Shown: positions 54,242-63,964 of the stretch, one piece after another
How positions within the stretch are numbered: position 1 is the stretch's first letter
Layout of the letters: each line of letters opens with the position of its first letter
Assembly (NCBI GenBank): GCA_965220665.1
Contig: CBDCQQ010000004.1
Span: 744,001 to 808,000 of the forward strand
Source: JAJDZL01 sp965220665
GTDB lineage: Bacteria; Pseudomonadota; Gammaproteobacteria; Arenicellales; JAJDZL01
DNA: 64,000 bases
Reading direction: 5' to 3'
Program-made: the position numbers and the translations under genes
Notes under the pieces: generated by a model
Database searches by the model: none
What the model was told of the DNA's origin: nothing
Seen by the model: the letters and a program-made list of their open reading frames with translations, nothing else

Positions 54242-54388
54242 ATGAATGACGTACGAAAGATGTTCAAAGGCTAAATAGCGGGAGAAGAAGACATTCAAGA
54301 AATACTGAAAGAGTGGGAGAGATTGCTGTCGGGTTCTGTATCGGATGCGCAGTCGGCAAATCAATCGGCTGCGGACAGATTGACATGA
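54242..54388 (+). pseudogene. Short open frame with one in-frame stop, coupled to the methyltransferase start
   Basis: ATG at 54242 gives MNDVRKMFKG, then TAA at 54272, then in the same frame EEDIQEILKEWERLLSG and SDAQSANQSAADRLT ending at the TGA 54386-54388. That TGA overlaps the methyltransferase ATG (ATGA). The overlap suggests translational coupling with a former small gene, perhaps a controller protein. No family could be recognised; the evidence is only the overlap and the sensible residue mix. Confidence 0.3.
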
Positions 54389-56589
54389 CAGTCTGGACAT
54401 CCCAAAATCAAACCGCGCTCGATCTGAGGTTTGAGTTCGCGGCCGAGAACGATCTCCCGCCGTTTACTGGGCCCTGCGCGCTTGAAGATGACGATTTTCC
54501 CTTTGAAGCGATCAGTGATATTGCAACAGTCGAAAGCTGGCGCAAAGAAATCAACCGACCGATCTACCATATCCACAAATGGTGGGCGCACCGCTTGGGT
54601 ACAGTCTTCAGGGCTATAGTACTTGGCGCGCTTTTGCCATCGGGAACGGATGTGCTCGACGCATTCTATCGGAATGTCCGACTGAAGAACAGGGTGATCT
54701 TCGATCCGTTTATGGGCAGCGGCACCACGCTCGGTGAAGCGCTGAAGCTTGGAGTCCGCACCATCGGGCGAGACATCAATCCAGTCGCATATTTCCTAGT
54801 TCGCAATGCTTTTGCCACCCATGATCGCATGGCTGTTCTCGAAGCATTCAAGCACATTGAACAAGATGTGGCGGAGACCATCAAAGCCTACTACAAAACT
54901 GAGCTTGAGGACGGTACCCAAGCTGATGTCCTCTATTTTTTCTGGGTCAAGCAGATTGACTGCCCGGAATGTCGAACTCCTGTAGATCTATTTTCGTCGA
55001 GTATATTCGCGCGCCACACCAATCCCGAACGCCAACCTGCGGCTCAGGCCATCTGTCCAGCCTGCGGCGGGGTGAACTCGGTTCGCTTCGACGCACAGTC
55101 TGCCGTTTGTTCGCACTGTACCGTTGAGTTCAATCCGCAGGACGGACCAGCCCGTGGACAGAAGGCTACCTGCCCATCCTGTTTCCACAGCTTCCCAATC
55201 TCAAGGACCGTCCGCGACAGCGATGCCCCGCCCGCTCATCGCCTCTATGCCAAGCTTGCTCTGACTGCCGACGGGAAAAAGCGATACGCCGCTGCGACGG
55301 AAGCGGACCGCGAAATTTATTCCCAGGCTTCGGAAGCATTGGCAGAAAGAGGCATTGCCTATCCTGTCGTCGCTATAGCGCCCGGATACAACACCAACCA
55401 GGCTCTGGGCTACAACTACCATTACTGGCATCAGATGTTCAACGACCGCCAATTGCTCTGCCTGTCGATTTTAGCTGAGAGAATCCGCGCACTCGCCGAC
55501 CCAGTGCTCAGGGAACTGTTTACCTGCCTGTTTTCTGGATCCCTCGAGTTCAACAATATGTTCGCCTCATTCAAGGGAGAAGGAACGGGTGCCGTCCGGC
55601 ACATGTTCGCTCACCATATTCTTAAGCCTGAGCGCGTTCCGCTGGAAGCCAATCTTTGGGGAACGCCGAAGAGTTCCGGTTCTTTCCAGACAATGTTCGA
55701 AGGCCGTATTCGCCGCGCTCTCGATTATGCCGAAGACCCGTTTGAACTGAAAGTTGTGCGCGGCAACGGTCGTAAGGCTTCAGAGAAGGTCTATGGTCTT
55801 TCCGCACCTCTAGGTTTCGATATTGCCGACAGTTACGAAGAGTTTGCCCATGGCTTGCGCGTCCATCTGTCCTGTGGTGATTCCAGTCAGACCGATATAC
55901 CCGACCAGTCGGTAGACGCCGTCATAACGGATCCGCCCTTCTTCGACAATGTGCACTATTCTCAGTTAGCCGATTTTTTTATGTCTGGCAGCGTCATATC
56001 CTTGGGGACGAGGGGATCCTCGACAACACGATCTGAGGCTGAAGTACAAAATGCCGACGCAGCGACATTTACGCATCGGTTGTCGCGCGTTTGGGCTGAA
56101 GCGCATCGCGTCCTCATCGATGATGGCTTGCTCGTCTTCACCTATCATCACTCGCGCAGCGAGGGTTGGCACGCAGTTCTCCACGCGCTAATGGCAACGG
56201 GCTTCGGGATTACCGCCGCCCACCCGGTCAAAGCCGAGATGTCGGTGGGCATACCCAAGCAGAAAGCGAAAGAGCCGATTGACCTCGACATCATCCTGGT
56301 CTGTCGCAAGCGTACCAGCGTTACAGTCCGTCGAAGTGACGGAAACCCTTGGCCGGCTGTAAGGCTGATCGTATCGGGGCAGGTTATGAGGCTGAGAGAA
56401 CGAGGCCGCAATCTGAGCCGCAATGATATACGCGTCATTGTCATGTCACAACTGATCCGTCATCTTTCGAATTTACCCACCACGGAGGCGGCCATGTCTC
56501 ACTTAGAGAACAGTGACCTCGAAGTAGACGCCACCATTGAGAGCTTGCATTCTGCTGCCGACGAAATTAACGGCGAGGCATGCCAGTGA
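54385..56589 (+). CDS. DNA (N4/N6) methyltransferase with embedded zinc ribbons
   Basis: 734 residues from the ATG at 54385; an in-frame GTG at 54313 would add 24 residues. SAM-binding motif VIFDPFMGSGTTLGEALKLG near residue 107 comes first, and the catalytic motif DAVITDPPFFDNVHYSQLAD (DPPF) near residue 516, so the order is unusual for simple type II enzymes. NRPIYHIHKWWAHRLGTVFR near residue 60 resembles DUF1156-type methylases. Between the motifs lie four CxxC knuckles (CPEC, CPAC, CSHC, CPSC, residues about 193-266), likely two zinc ribbons. It should methylate adenine N6 or cytosine N4 and protect against the nuclease encoded next to it, whose gene starts 10 nt before this one ends. Confidence 0.85.
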   Translation: MTVWTSQNQTALDLRFEFAAENDLPPFTGPCALEDDDFPFEAISDIATVESWRKEINRPIYHIHKWWAHRLGTVFRAIVLGALLPSGTDVLDAFYRNVRLKNRVIFDPFMGSGTTLGEALKLGVRTIGRDINPVAYFLVRNAFATHDRMAVLEAFKHIEQDVAETIKAYYKTELEDGTQADVLYFFWVKQIDCPECRTPVDLFSSSIFARHTNPERQPAAQAICPACGGVNSVRFDAQSAVCSHCTVEFNPQDGPARGQKATCPSCFHSFPISRTVRDSDAPPAHRLYAKLALTADGKKRYAAATEADREIYSQASEALAERGIAYPVVAIAPGYNTNQALGYNYHYWHQMFNDRQLLCLSILAERIRALADPVLRELFTCLFSGSLEFNNMFASFKGEGTGAVRHMFAHHILKPERVPLEANLWGTPKSSGSFQTMFEGRIRRALDYAEDPFELKVVRGNGRKASEKVYGLSAPLGFDIADSYEEFAHGLRVHLSCGDSSQTDIPDQSVDAVITDPPFFDNVHYSQLADFFMSGSVISLGTRGSSTTRSEAEVQNADAATFTHRLSRVWAEAHRVLIDDGLLVFTYHHSRSEGWHAVLHALMATGFGITAAHPVKAEMSVGIPKQKAKEPIDLDIILVCRKRTSVTVRRSDGNPWPAVRLIVSGQVMRLRERGRNLSRNDIRVIVMSQLIRHLSNLPTTEAAMSHLENSDLEVDATIESLHSAADEINGEACQ

Positions 56590-57383
56590 GTATGGTTTGC
56601 ACAGTCTTCCGAGAATGCGTCCGCGCAATGCGAGGCGGTATCCTTATTGAACAGGAAAGCCGTCGTGACAAGGAGTTCCATTTCCAGAACTGGATCAAAC
56701 TCCGTCTTGAAAACATCGGCGAGAATTATGATGAACCTGGCCGCAACACCTACCCAGATTTTAGGTTTGTGCACCACGCGGAAGGATATGAGGTTAAGGG
56801 GCTATCCTATCCTGGCCGCGACGCGGATTATGACTGCAACAGCCAAGTTCCTTGCGGTGAGCACAACGGACGCCAAGTCTTCTATGTCTTCGGCCGCTAT
56901 CCGGCGCGGACGGACGGCGAGGAATACCCCGTTCTCGACTTGGTAATTTGTCACGGCAGTTTTCTGAACGCGGAGAGTATGTATGCGCATCAGAACAAAG
57001 GATTCCGCGTTTTTGGAAGCTACGGAGACATCCGAGTGAGGGACCGCAAGATGTATGTTGCGCCAACTCTATTTGCCTTGGCCAGTGGCACGGCACATCA
57101 CCGGACCCTGATCCTCCCGGCAAACATGACGGTTGACAGCGATTTTGTCGAAATTGGGCACCTCACCAGATACGAAGTGGATCACATAGTGGTGGCTTAC
57201 AACTTCGACCTTCGCACCAACGATCTCACCACGAGTTTCATTCCCAATCCTACGGCCGGCGTTGAGCATGCCTTTAAGGCCTATTGTTTAGAGGGCGATC
57301 CCTCCGGACCGATTGTGCTACGTGAACGTTCCCGCGAAATAGCCGAGCGCGAATTCCAAAACCAGTCCGCCACTAGAGTGTGA
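56580..57383 (+). CDS. Putative restriction endonuclease, PD-(D/E)XK type
   Basis: 267 residues, overlapping the methyltransferase by 10 nt. The fold signature is TYPDFRFVHHAEGYEVKGL: Asp60, then Glu71-x-Lys73, followed by DADYDCNSQVPCGEHNGRQV, a layout seen in type II nucleases. QESRRDKEFHFQNWIKLRLE forms the helix before the core. No ATPase or helicase is nearby, so a two-gene type II-like system is the simplest reading. Recognition sequence unknown. Homology to a named enzyme was not recognised; function rests on the motif and on the coupled methyltransferase. Confidence 0.7.
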   Translation: MPVSMVCTVFRECVRAMRGGILIEQESRRDKEFHFQNWIKLRLENIGENYDEPGRNTYPDFRFVHHAEGYEVKGLSYPGRDADYDCNSQVPCGEHNGRQVFYVFGRYPARTDGEEYPVLDLVICHGSFLNAESMYAHQNKGFRVFGSYGDIRVRDRKMYVAPTLFALASGTAHHRTLILPANMTVDSDFVEIGHLTRYEVDHIVVAYNFDLRTNDLTTSFIPNPTAGVEHAFKAYCLEGDPSGPIVLRERSREIAEREFQNQSATRV

Positions 57384-57546
57384 TCGGTATCTGTCACTGT
57401 CGGGCAACGACACTTGAGCGCCTGTGTCGTTCGCCGTACTCTGCCACCCGAGGACAGAAGAAAAGTTGCAACGCATAGGCCGCAATGCCGACAAATATTG
57501 CGGGAGCCCGAACCGTTCTTCAAAAAACTCGCCTGAGCGGATTGAA
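57384..57546. other. Region between nuclease gene and IS66-like fragment
   Basis: No gene called. Minus-strand frames here, with RKTRVLNSSIRSGEFFEE, may continue the IS66-like fragment after a frameshift. Confidence 0.3.
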
Positions 57547-57717
57547 CTATTGAGTACCCTCGTCTTCCGAAAGCAGCGAGATCGACATGTTCCCCAGCAA
57601 CAGGGTCGATTGAAATAGCTGCTCAGCCCCTTCATCAATTTTTCCGTCCACCTGCATCTGCTTATACTGACCGCGCAGCTCATCACGTTGCATCTTTAAT
57701 TCTTTAGTCTTGTTCAT
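57547..57717 (-). pseudogene. Possible IS66-type transposase N-terminal fragment
   Basis: 56 residues from ATG at 57717: MNKTKELKMQRDELRGQYKQ, then KIDEGAEQLFQSTLLLGNMS and a stop. The coiled-coil start and the FQ...L(L/I)L stretch, followed in another frame by RKTRVLNSS, resemble the beginning of IS66 TnpC (EKxTRKNSxNSS). It is too short to be functional. The match is by eye only, so another mobile-element gene is possible. Confidence 0.4.
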
Positions 57718-57865
57718 CGACCTACGCCTGCGTGATCGTCCCGATTGTCGTCAAGGATTGGTTTCTCCCCAGTTGCCAACGGCTTAGTTTCCCCAGCCGT
57801 TTGATGGTGCAACATAAGCCATATCCCTCAAGGAGACCTGCATCGGCATCACCTCGTTGAGCCGC

Positions 57866-58060
57866 AGCAGGAAAACTGCACCTGGATGGCGCCGACAGGC
57901 CGAAACTCACCGCCCGTCCGGGCCAGAATCCGAGCTGATTGGATAAAATCACGTCACTCTGGTGGAAACCAGCTTAAACCCGGTCCAATTCTCAGACACA
58001 TTCGCCGACGAGCACCGTCAGATGCACTCAAACGCCGTGACAAAAAATTACCCTTGAGCG
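57866..58060. repeat. 195-bp direct repeat, right copy
   Basis: Same landmarks as the left copy at 53989: AGCAGGAAAACTGC, GCCGACAGGCCGAAACTC, AATCCGAGCTGA, GTGACAAAAAATTA. The two are alike but not identical, so they are old or came from different members of a family. Confidence 0.8.
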
Positions 58061-58307
58061 AATCATGGACAATGCTGTGCGAATATACTCGTAGACGATG
58101 GTCCATCACAATACGGCAGAGTAAATTCAGGTGTACCGGCACGCACTTGCAGTGCGTTATGTCTGCATTTTCTTAAGTCATTGTGAATCCGATGGTGTAT
58201 GGTGAGCTCAGTTGGTTCGATGTCCATTGGCATCCGCGCAATTAAGTAAATAAGCCCCTTAAATGAACTGTGATCGATGTTCCTATCAATCCACTGACAT
58301 TGAAAAA
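58061..58307. promoter_or_regulatory. Upstream region of the propionate genes
   Basis: About 250 bases that should contain the promoter of prpE and the genes after it. An in-frame ATG at 58263 could extend prpE by 15 residues. No clear operator seen. Confidence 0.35.
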
Positions 58308-60203
58308 ATGAGTAAATACCAAGCAGAATTTAACCGATCCATCAAGGAGCGAGAATCCTATTGGGGTGAAATCGCAAAGTTGGTTCACTGGGAAAAACCC
58401 TGGGACAAAGTCCTAGATGACTCCAATAAACCCTACTACCGTTGGTTTCCGGGTGCGGAGGTCAACACCTGCTATAACGCCCTGGATCTGCATGTGGCGC
58501 AAGGCCGGGGTGATCAGAATGCATTGATTTACGATTCTGCCATGACTGGTGAAGTTCGCCACTACACGTACCGGCAACTGACTGAAGAAACCGCCAGATT
58601 CGCTGGCGCACTCTCTGAAATTGGCGTCGAAAAAGGTTCACGCGCCATCATATACATGCCGATGATTCCCGAAGCAGTAATCGCCATACTGGCCTGCGCT
58701 CGCCTAGGGGCCATCCATTCAGTCGTGTTTGGTGGTTTCGCATCAAATGAACTGGCTGTTCGAATTGACGACGCAAAACCAGTTGCCATCATCAGCGCCT
58801 CCTGTGGATTGGAACCAAGCCGTACGGTCGCCTACAAGCCACTACTGGATCAGGCGATCGATCTTGCCGAACACAAACCTCAAGCCTGTGTGATTTATCA
58901 ACGCCCGCAGCTTGAAGCAGAGATGGTAACGGGACGCGATCACGACTGGCATGAACTTATCAGCCGCGCATCACCCGCACCCTGTGTTACAGTCAAGGCA
59001 ACTGACCCGCTCTATATTCTCTACACATCTGGAACAACCGGCCAACCCAAAGGCGTTGTTCGAGACAATGGCGGGCACATTGTGGCTCTGAAGTGGAGCA
59101 TGAAAAACATCTACGGCGTTGAGCCCGGCGAAGTGTTTTGGGCGGCTTCCGACGTTGGCTGGGTCGTGGGTCACTCTTATATTGTCTACGCACCGCTGTT
59201 TGCAGGTAATACGAGCATCCTGTATGAAGGAAAGCCAGTCGGGACACCAGACCCTGGTGCCTTTTGGCGTGTCATTTCACAACACAAGGTATCGGCGCTC
59301 TTTACTGCACCGACTGCGTTTCGGGCCATTAAGAAAGAGGACCCGGAAGGTGAGCACCTGAAGAATTACGATGTTTCAGCTTTACATACCCTGTTTCTGG
59401 CCGGGGAGCGTACTGATCCGGATACATTGCATTGGGCTGAAAAAAAGCTTGAAGTACCCGTTATTGATCATTGGTGGCAGACTGAAACTGGTTGGGCAAT
59501 TTGTTCTAACCTGATGGGAATTGAGCAACTGCCGATCAAGGAAGGTTCTCCATCTAAACCAGTACCAGGCTGGAATCTGAAAGTTCTTGATGATGCAGCG
59601 AATGAAGTGGCTTCGGGTGAAATCGGTTCACTTGTGGTTGAATTGCCACTACCTCCTGGTGCTTTTCCAACGCTATGGAATGCCAAGGAGCGGTATGTTG
59701 AAGCTTATCTCGCTGAATTTCCCGGTTACTATAAAACTGCAGATGCCGGATTCGTCGACGAAGATGGTTATGTCTATGTCATGTCTAGAACTGACGACAT
59801 CATCAATGTCGCTGGACATCGGTTATCAACCGGTGCAATGGAAGAAGTTCTGACTTCACACCCCGATGTCGCCGAATGTGCAGTAACCGGCGTAAACGAT
59901 TCGCTGAAGGGCCAGTTACCATTAGGACTTCTGGTACTCAACTCTGGCTGCGAGACACCTCACGATCAGATTGTGAATGAGTGCGTCGGCCTGATGCGTG
60001 AGAAAATTGGCCCGGTTGCTGCGTTCAAGCAGGCTGTTGTCGTCAAGCGTCTGCCAAAAACACGCTCAGGTAAAATTTTACGTGGTACTGTTAGCAAAAT
60101 TGCTGATGCAGAACCTTGGAAGATGCCAGCAACAATCGATGACCCCGAGATTCTGAATGAGATCACCGAAGCACTCAATTCAATCGGCTATCCAAAATCC
60201 TGA
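58308..60203 (+). CDS. prpE: Propionyl-CoA synthetase PrpE
   Basis: 631 residues from the ATG at 58308 (MSKYQAEFNRS), chosen because it matches the family start; ATG at 58263 is possible. Acyl-adenylate enzyme: YILYTSGTTGQPKGVV (P-loop), WWQTETGWAICSNL, YYKTADAGFVDEDGYVYVMS, DDIINVAGHRLSTGAMEEVL and TRSGKILRGTVSKIAD with the catalytic Lys. YRWFPGAEVNTCYNALDLHV near the start is typical of PrpE/AcsA. It makes propionyl-CoA from propionate, ATP and CoA, and the following genes use that product, so propionate rather than acetate is the likely substrate. Confidence 0.9.
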   Translation: MSKYQAEFNRSIKERESYWGEIAKLVHWEKPWDKVLDDSNKPYYRWFPGAEVNTCYNALDLHVAQGRGDQNALIYDSAMTGEVRHYTYRQLTEETARFAGALSEIGVEKGSRAIIYMPMIPEAVIAILACARLGAIHSVVFGGFASNELAVRIDDAKPVAIISASCGLEPSRTVAYKPLLDQAIDLAEHKPQACVIYQRPQLEAEMVTGRDHDWHELISRASPAPCVTVKATDPLYILYTSGTTGQPKGVVRDNGGHIVALKWSMKNIYGVEPGEVFWAASDVGWVVGHSYIVYAPLFAGNTSILYEGKPVGTPDPGAFWRVISQHKVSALFTAPTAFRAIKKEDPEGEHLKNYDVSALHTLFLAGERTDPDTLHWAEKKLEVPVIDHWWQTETGWAICSNLMGIEQLPIKEGSPSKPVPGWNLKVLDDAANEVASGEIGSLVVELPLPPGAFPTLWNAKERYVEAYLAEFPGYYKTADAGFVDEDGYVYVMSRTDDIINVAGHRLSTGAMEEVLTSHPDVAECAVTGVNDSLKGQLPLGLLVLNSGCETPHDQIVNECVGLMREKIGPVAAFKQAVVVKRLPKTRSGKILRGTVSKIADAEPWKMPATIDDPEILNEITEALNSIGYPKS

Positions 60204-62387
60204 GTGTCCAGGGAGCATTTGAAAGAGCTTCAGGCTATGTCATTTGAAGAACCTTCTTTAAATGAGTGGCAGCAGCAGGCTGTCAAGGAACTCAAGGGAC
60301 GCCCGCTCGACGAACTTACCTGGCAAACGCCAGAAGGCATTGACATCAAACCGGTCTATAGCGCGGATGATCTCGCCGAGCTTGAGCATCTGAACACATT
60401 GCCCGGAATTCCTCCCTATCTGCGAGGACCACGGGCAACTATGTACGCTGGGCGGCCCTGGACTCTCAGACAATACGCAGGTTTTTCTACAGCTGAAGAA
60501 TCCAATCGGTTTTACCGTGATAATCTGAAATCCGGGCAGACGGGTCTTTCGGTTGCATTCGACCTTCCCTCTCACCGCGGCTATGATTCTGATCATCCCC
60601 GCGTCATTGGCGATGTGGGTAAGGCGGGGGTGGCAATTGACAGTGTCGAGGACATGAAGATTCTGTTCGACAGTATTCCGCTGGACAAAATTTCCGTATC
60701 AATGACCATGAATGGCGCAGTACTGCCAGTGCTCGCCATGTTCATTGTTGCCGGTGAAGAACAGGGTGTTTCGCAGGAGGCACTGTCCGGCACACTGCAA
60801 AATGACATTCTCAAAGAATTCATGGTGCGGAACACGTATATCTACCCGCCGGAACCATCCATGCGTATCGTGGCGGATATCATTCAGCACACATCCAATC
60901 ATATGCCCCGATTCAACCCGATCTCCATATCGGGCTACCACATGCAGGAAGCTGGGGCAACTTGTGTCCAGGAACTTGCTTACACAATAGCGGATGGAAT
61001 TGAGTACGTTCGTGCAGCGCTGTCAACCGGAATGGATGTTGATCAGTTTGCCCCTCGTCTTTCCTTCTTTTTCTGCATTGGTATGAACCTGTTCATGGAA
61101 ATTGCAAAACTGCGCGCTGCAAGATTCCTTTGGGCAGATCTGATGAAGACGCACTTCAGCCCCAAGAAACCAACTTCCCTGATGCTGCGCACACACTGCC
61201 AAACCTCTGGAGTGAGTCTCACCAGCCAGTCGCCCTACAACAACATAATTCGCACAACAATTGAGGCGCTCGCTGCAGTGCTAGGTGGCACCCAATCTCT
61301 GCATACGAACTCGTTTGATGAAGCGCTCGCACTACCAAGTGAATTTTCCGCACAGATCGCTAGAACTACACAGCTCATTCTGAGAGAAGAATCCGGCCTC
61401 TCTAAAGTCGTCGATCCTCTGGCCGGTAGCTACTATATTGAGAGTCTGACCGGTTCAATGATCCGCGAAGCAAAAATTCTCATAGAAGAAGTTGAAGCAA
61501 TGGGTGGCATGACCCGAGCGGTCGATGCAGGCATACCAAAGCAACGAATCGAGGCCTCAGCGGCAAAGCGTCAGGCCCGACTCGACAGCGGAGAAGATGT
61601 CATCGTTGGTGTCAATCGGTTCATCAGCGATTCAGATGATGATGTCGAACTGCTCGAAGTTGATAATCAGGCAGTTCGTGAAAGTCAGATTTCGAGACTC
61701 GCCAATGTGCGGGATTCTCGAAATAAAGTAACCTGTCAGAATGCCCTCAATCAGCTCAAACGTTGTGCTGGATCCGGTGAGTGGGGACTGCTGCAGCATT
61801 CGATACTAGCAGCCCGGGCCCGCGCAACTGTGGGTGAAATTACCGATGCTGTGAGATCGGTTTTTGGCCAGCACCGCGCGGTTCCACAGACCATCAGCGG
61901 AGTTTACAGCAATGCCATTTCAAGTGATGCGGATGTTTCATTAATTCGTCAACGGGTTGAGAGGTTTATCGAATCCCATCACCGACGTCCACGTGCACTG
62001 ATCGCGAAAGTTGGACAGGATGGACACGATCGCGGAGCTAAGGTGATCGCAACAGCGTATGCTGACTTTGGCTTTGAAGTGGATATCGGCGCCCTGTTTC
62101 AGACACCGGCAGAAGTCGTTCGTCAAGCCATTGACAACGATGTGCATTTAGTTGGCATTTCAACACAGGCTGGAGGACATAAAACCTTGGTGCCACAAAT
62201 TGTTGACGGTCTCAAGAGTGAAGGTGCTGAAAATGTGGTGGTTATCTGTGGCGGCGTTGTGCCACCAGATGATGTCAGGGTTCTTGAGTCACAAGGTGTA
62301 TCCGCTGTCTACGGTCCCGGTACTCGAATTCTGGATACAATTCCACAAGTTTTGGACTTCATTGAAACCAAAATGGGTTCCACATAG
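60204..62387 (+). CDS. mcm: Methylmalonyl-CoA mutase
   Basis: 727 residues, starting at a GTG that directly follows the prpE stop; the ATG at 60237 is an alternative. Large-subunit catalytic barrel: PYLRGPRATMYAGRPWTLRQ, YAGFSTAEESNRFYRDNLKS, GQTGLSVAFDLPSHRGYDSD, VSMTMNGAVLPVLAMFIVAG and TLQNDILKEFMVRNTYIYPP. The C-terminal B12 domain has GQDGHDRGAKVIATAYADFG (DxHxxG cobalamin ligand) and VDIGALFQTPAEVVRQAIDN. It turns (R)-methylmalonyl-CoA into succinyl-CoA. A single-chain catalytic subunit; no small subunit, epimerase or MeaB chaperone gene is seen in the window. Confidence 0.95.
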   Translation: MSREHLKELQAMSFEEPSLNEWQQQAVKELKGRPLDELTWQTPEGIDIKPVYSADDLAELEHLNTLPGIPPYLRGPRATMYAGRPWTLRQYAGFSTAEESNRFYRDNLKSGQTGLSVAFDLPSHRGYDSDHPRVIGDVGKAGVAIDSVEDMKILFDSIPLDKISVSMTMNGAVLPVLAMFIVAGEEQGVSQEALSGTLQNDILKEFMVRNTYIYPPEPSMRIVADIIQHTSNHMPRFNPISISGYHMQEAGATCVQELAYTIADGIEYVRAALSTGMDVDQFAPRLSFFFCIGMNLFMEIAKLRAARFLWADLMKTHFSPKKPTSLMLRTHCQTSGVSLTSQSPYNNIIRTTIEALAAVLGGTQSLHTNSFDEALALPSEFSAQIARTTQLILREESGLSKVVDPLAGSYYIESLTGSMIREAKILIEEVEAMGGMTRAVDAGIPKQRIEASAAKRQARLDSGEDVIVGVNRFISDSDDDVELLEVDNQAVRESQISRLANVRDSRNKVTCQNALNQLKRCAGSGEWGLLQHSILAARARATVGEITDAVRSVFGQHRAVPQTISGVYSNAISSDADVSLIRQRVERFIESHHRRPRALIAKVGQDGHDRGAKVIATAYADFGFEVDIGALFQTPAEVVRQAIDNDVHLVGISTQAGGHKTLVPQIVDGLKSEGAENVVVICGGVVPPDDVRVLESQGVSAVYGPGTRILDTIPQVLDFIETKMGST

Positions 62388-62419
62388 ACATTACCATTCA
62401 GGTACTTTGGATCAGAATT

Positions 62420-63952
62420 TTGCAGGACATCATTGATCAACTGAATACGAAGCGAAAAGCCGCACGGTTAGGCGGTGGTCAGAAACGCATTGACGCGCAA
62501 CATGCCAAAGGGAAATTAACTGCGCGTGAGCGAATTGACTTACTGCTTGACAAAAACAGTTTTCAGGAATGGGATATGTTTGTTGAGCATCGCAGTACTG
62601 ACTTTGGCATGGCCGACAACAAGATTCCCGGTGATGGTGTTGTCACCGGTTATGGTACCATTCACGGTCGTCTGGTTTTTATATTCAGTCAGGACTTTAC
62701 GGTGTATGGCGGTTCACTGTCTGAAGCCCATGCCGAAAAGATCGGCAAAATCATGGATCAGGCTATGAAAGTCCGTGCACCGGTCATCGGCATCAATGAC
62801 TCTGGCGGTGCCCGCATACAGGAAGGGGTTGCGTCATTGGCCGGCTATGCTGATATCTTTCAACGCAACGTGATGGCATCAGGCGTGATTCCGCAAATTT
62901 CTCTCATTATGGGACCGTGCGCCGGTGGTGCAGTCTATTCCCCGGCCATTACCGACTTCATTTTCATGGTACGCGACAGTTCCTATATGTTTGTAACCGG
63001 CCCTGATGTTGCAAGAACGGTAACCCACGAAGAGGTTTCCGCCGAACAGTTGGGCGGCGCCTCTGCACACACAGAAACTTCCGGTGTAGCCGACGGTGCA
63101 TTCGAAAATGACATCGAAGGATGTTTGATGCTAAGAGCATTTTTTGACTTTCTGCCTGCCAACAACCAGAGCCCCCTGCCTGTGCGGCCAACCGACGACG
63201 CTCGCGATCGAATTGAAGTATCCCTAGACACCTTAGTGCCCGAAGACCCCAATCAACCTTATGACATCAAGGAACTGATTCTGAAAGTCGTCGATGAGGC
63301 GCACTTTTTTGAACTCAAACCAGACCACGCCAAGAATATTGTGACTGGATTCGCACGGATGGAAGGCCGAACTGTCGGAATTGTCGCAAATCAGCCCATG
63401 GTGCTGGCTGGCTGTCTTGACATTCACTCATCAATAAAGGCTGCACGGTTCGTCCGATTTTGCGATTCTTTCGGGATTCCGATCATCACATTTGTCGATG
63501 TGCCTGGCTTTATGCCGGGTACTGCACAGGAACATGGCGGCATCATTAAGCATGGAGCCAAATTGCTATATGCCTACGCTGAGGCGACCATTCCCAAAGT
63601 AACAGTGATTACGCGCAAGGCGTATGGCGGTGCCTACGACGTCATGAGTTCCAAACATTTGCGAGGCGATGTCAATCTCGCATGGCCAAGCGCCGAAATC
63701 GCTGTTATGGGTGCCAAAGGCGCGGTTGAGATTATCTTCCGCGCGCAAATGAGCGATGCCGAAAAAATTGCCCAGCGAACAGAGGAATACAGTGATAAGT
63801 TCGCAAATCCGTTCATCGCTGCCAGCCGCGGATTTATTGATGATGTCATCATGCCGCACGACACTCGACTCAGAATCTGCAATTCTTTGGAGATGCTATC
63901 TAACAAGACACTGGAAAATCCCTGGCGTAAGCACGGCAATATACCACTTTAA
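62420..63952 (+). CDS. pccB: Propionyl-CoA carboxylase beta subunit (carboxyltransferase)
   Basis: 510 residues. The frame opens at a TTG (62420) giving MQDIIDQLNTKRKAARLGGG, the usual start of the family, so the rare start codon is probably real. Carboxyltransferase domains: HAKGKLTARERIDLLLDKNS, FSQDFTVYGGSLSEAHAEKI, VIGINDSGGARIQEGVASLA, GPCAGGAVYSPAITDF, GFMPGTAQEHGGIIKHGAKL and VITRKAYGGAYDVMSSKHLR. It moves CO2 from biotin to propionyl-CoA to give (S)-methylmalonyl-CoA, the precursor for the mutase encoded before it. Confidence 0.95.
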   Translation: MQDIIDQLNTKRKAARLGGGQKRIDAQHAKGKLTARERIDLLLDKNSFQEWDMFVEHRSTDFGMADNKIPGDGVVTGYGTIHGRLVFIFSQDFTVYGGSLSEAHAEKIGKIMDQAMKVRAPVIGINDSGGARIQEGVASLAGYADIFQRNVMASGVIPQISLIMGPCAGGAVYSPAITDFIFMVRDSSYMFVTGPDVARTVTHEEVSAEQLGGASAHTETSGVADGAFENDIEGCLMLRAFFDFLPANNQSPLPVRPTDDARDRIEVSLDTLVPEDPNQPYDIKELILKVVDEAHFFELKPDHAKNIVTGFARMEGRTVGIVANQPMVLAGCLDIHSSIKAARFVRFCDSFGIPIITFVDVPGFMPGTAQEHGGIIKHGAKLLYAYAEATIPKVTVITRKAYGGAYDVMSSKHLRGDVNLAWPSAEIAVMGAKGAVEIIFRAQMSDAEKIAQRTEEYSDKFANPFIAASRGFIDDVIMPHDTRLRICNSLEMLSNKTLENPWRKHGNIPL

Positions 63953-63964
63953 TTCCTGCCACTC

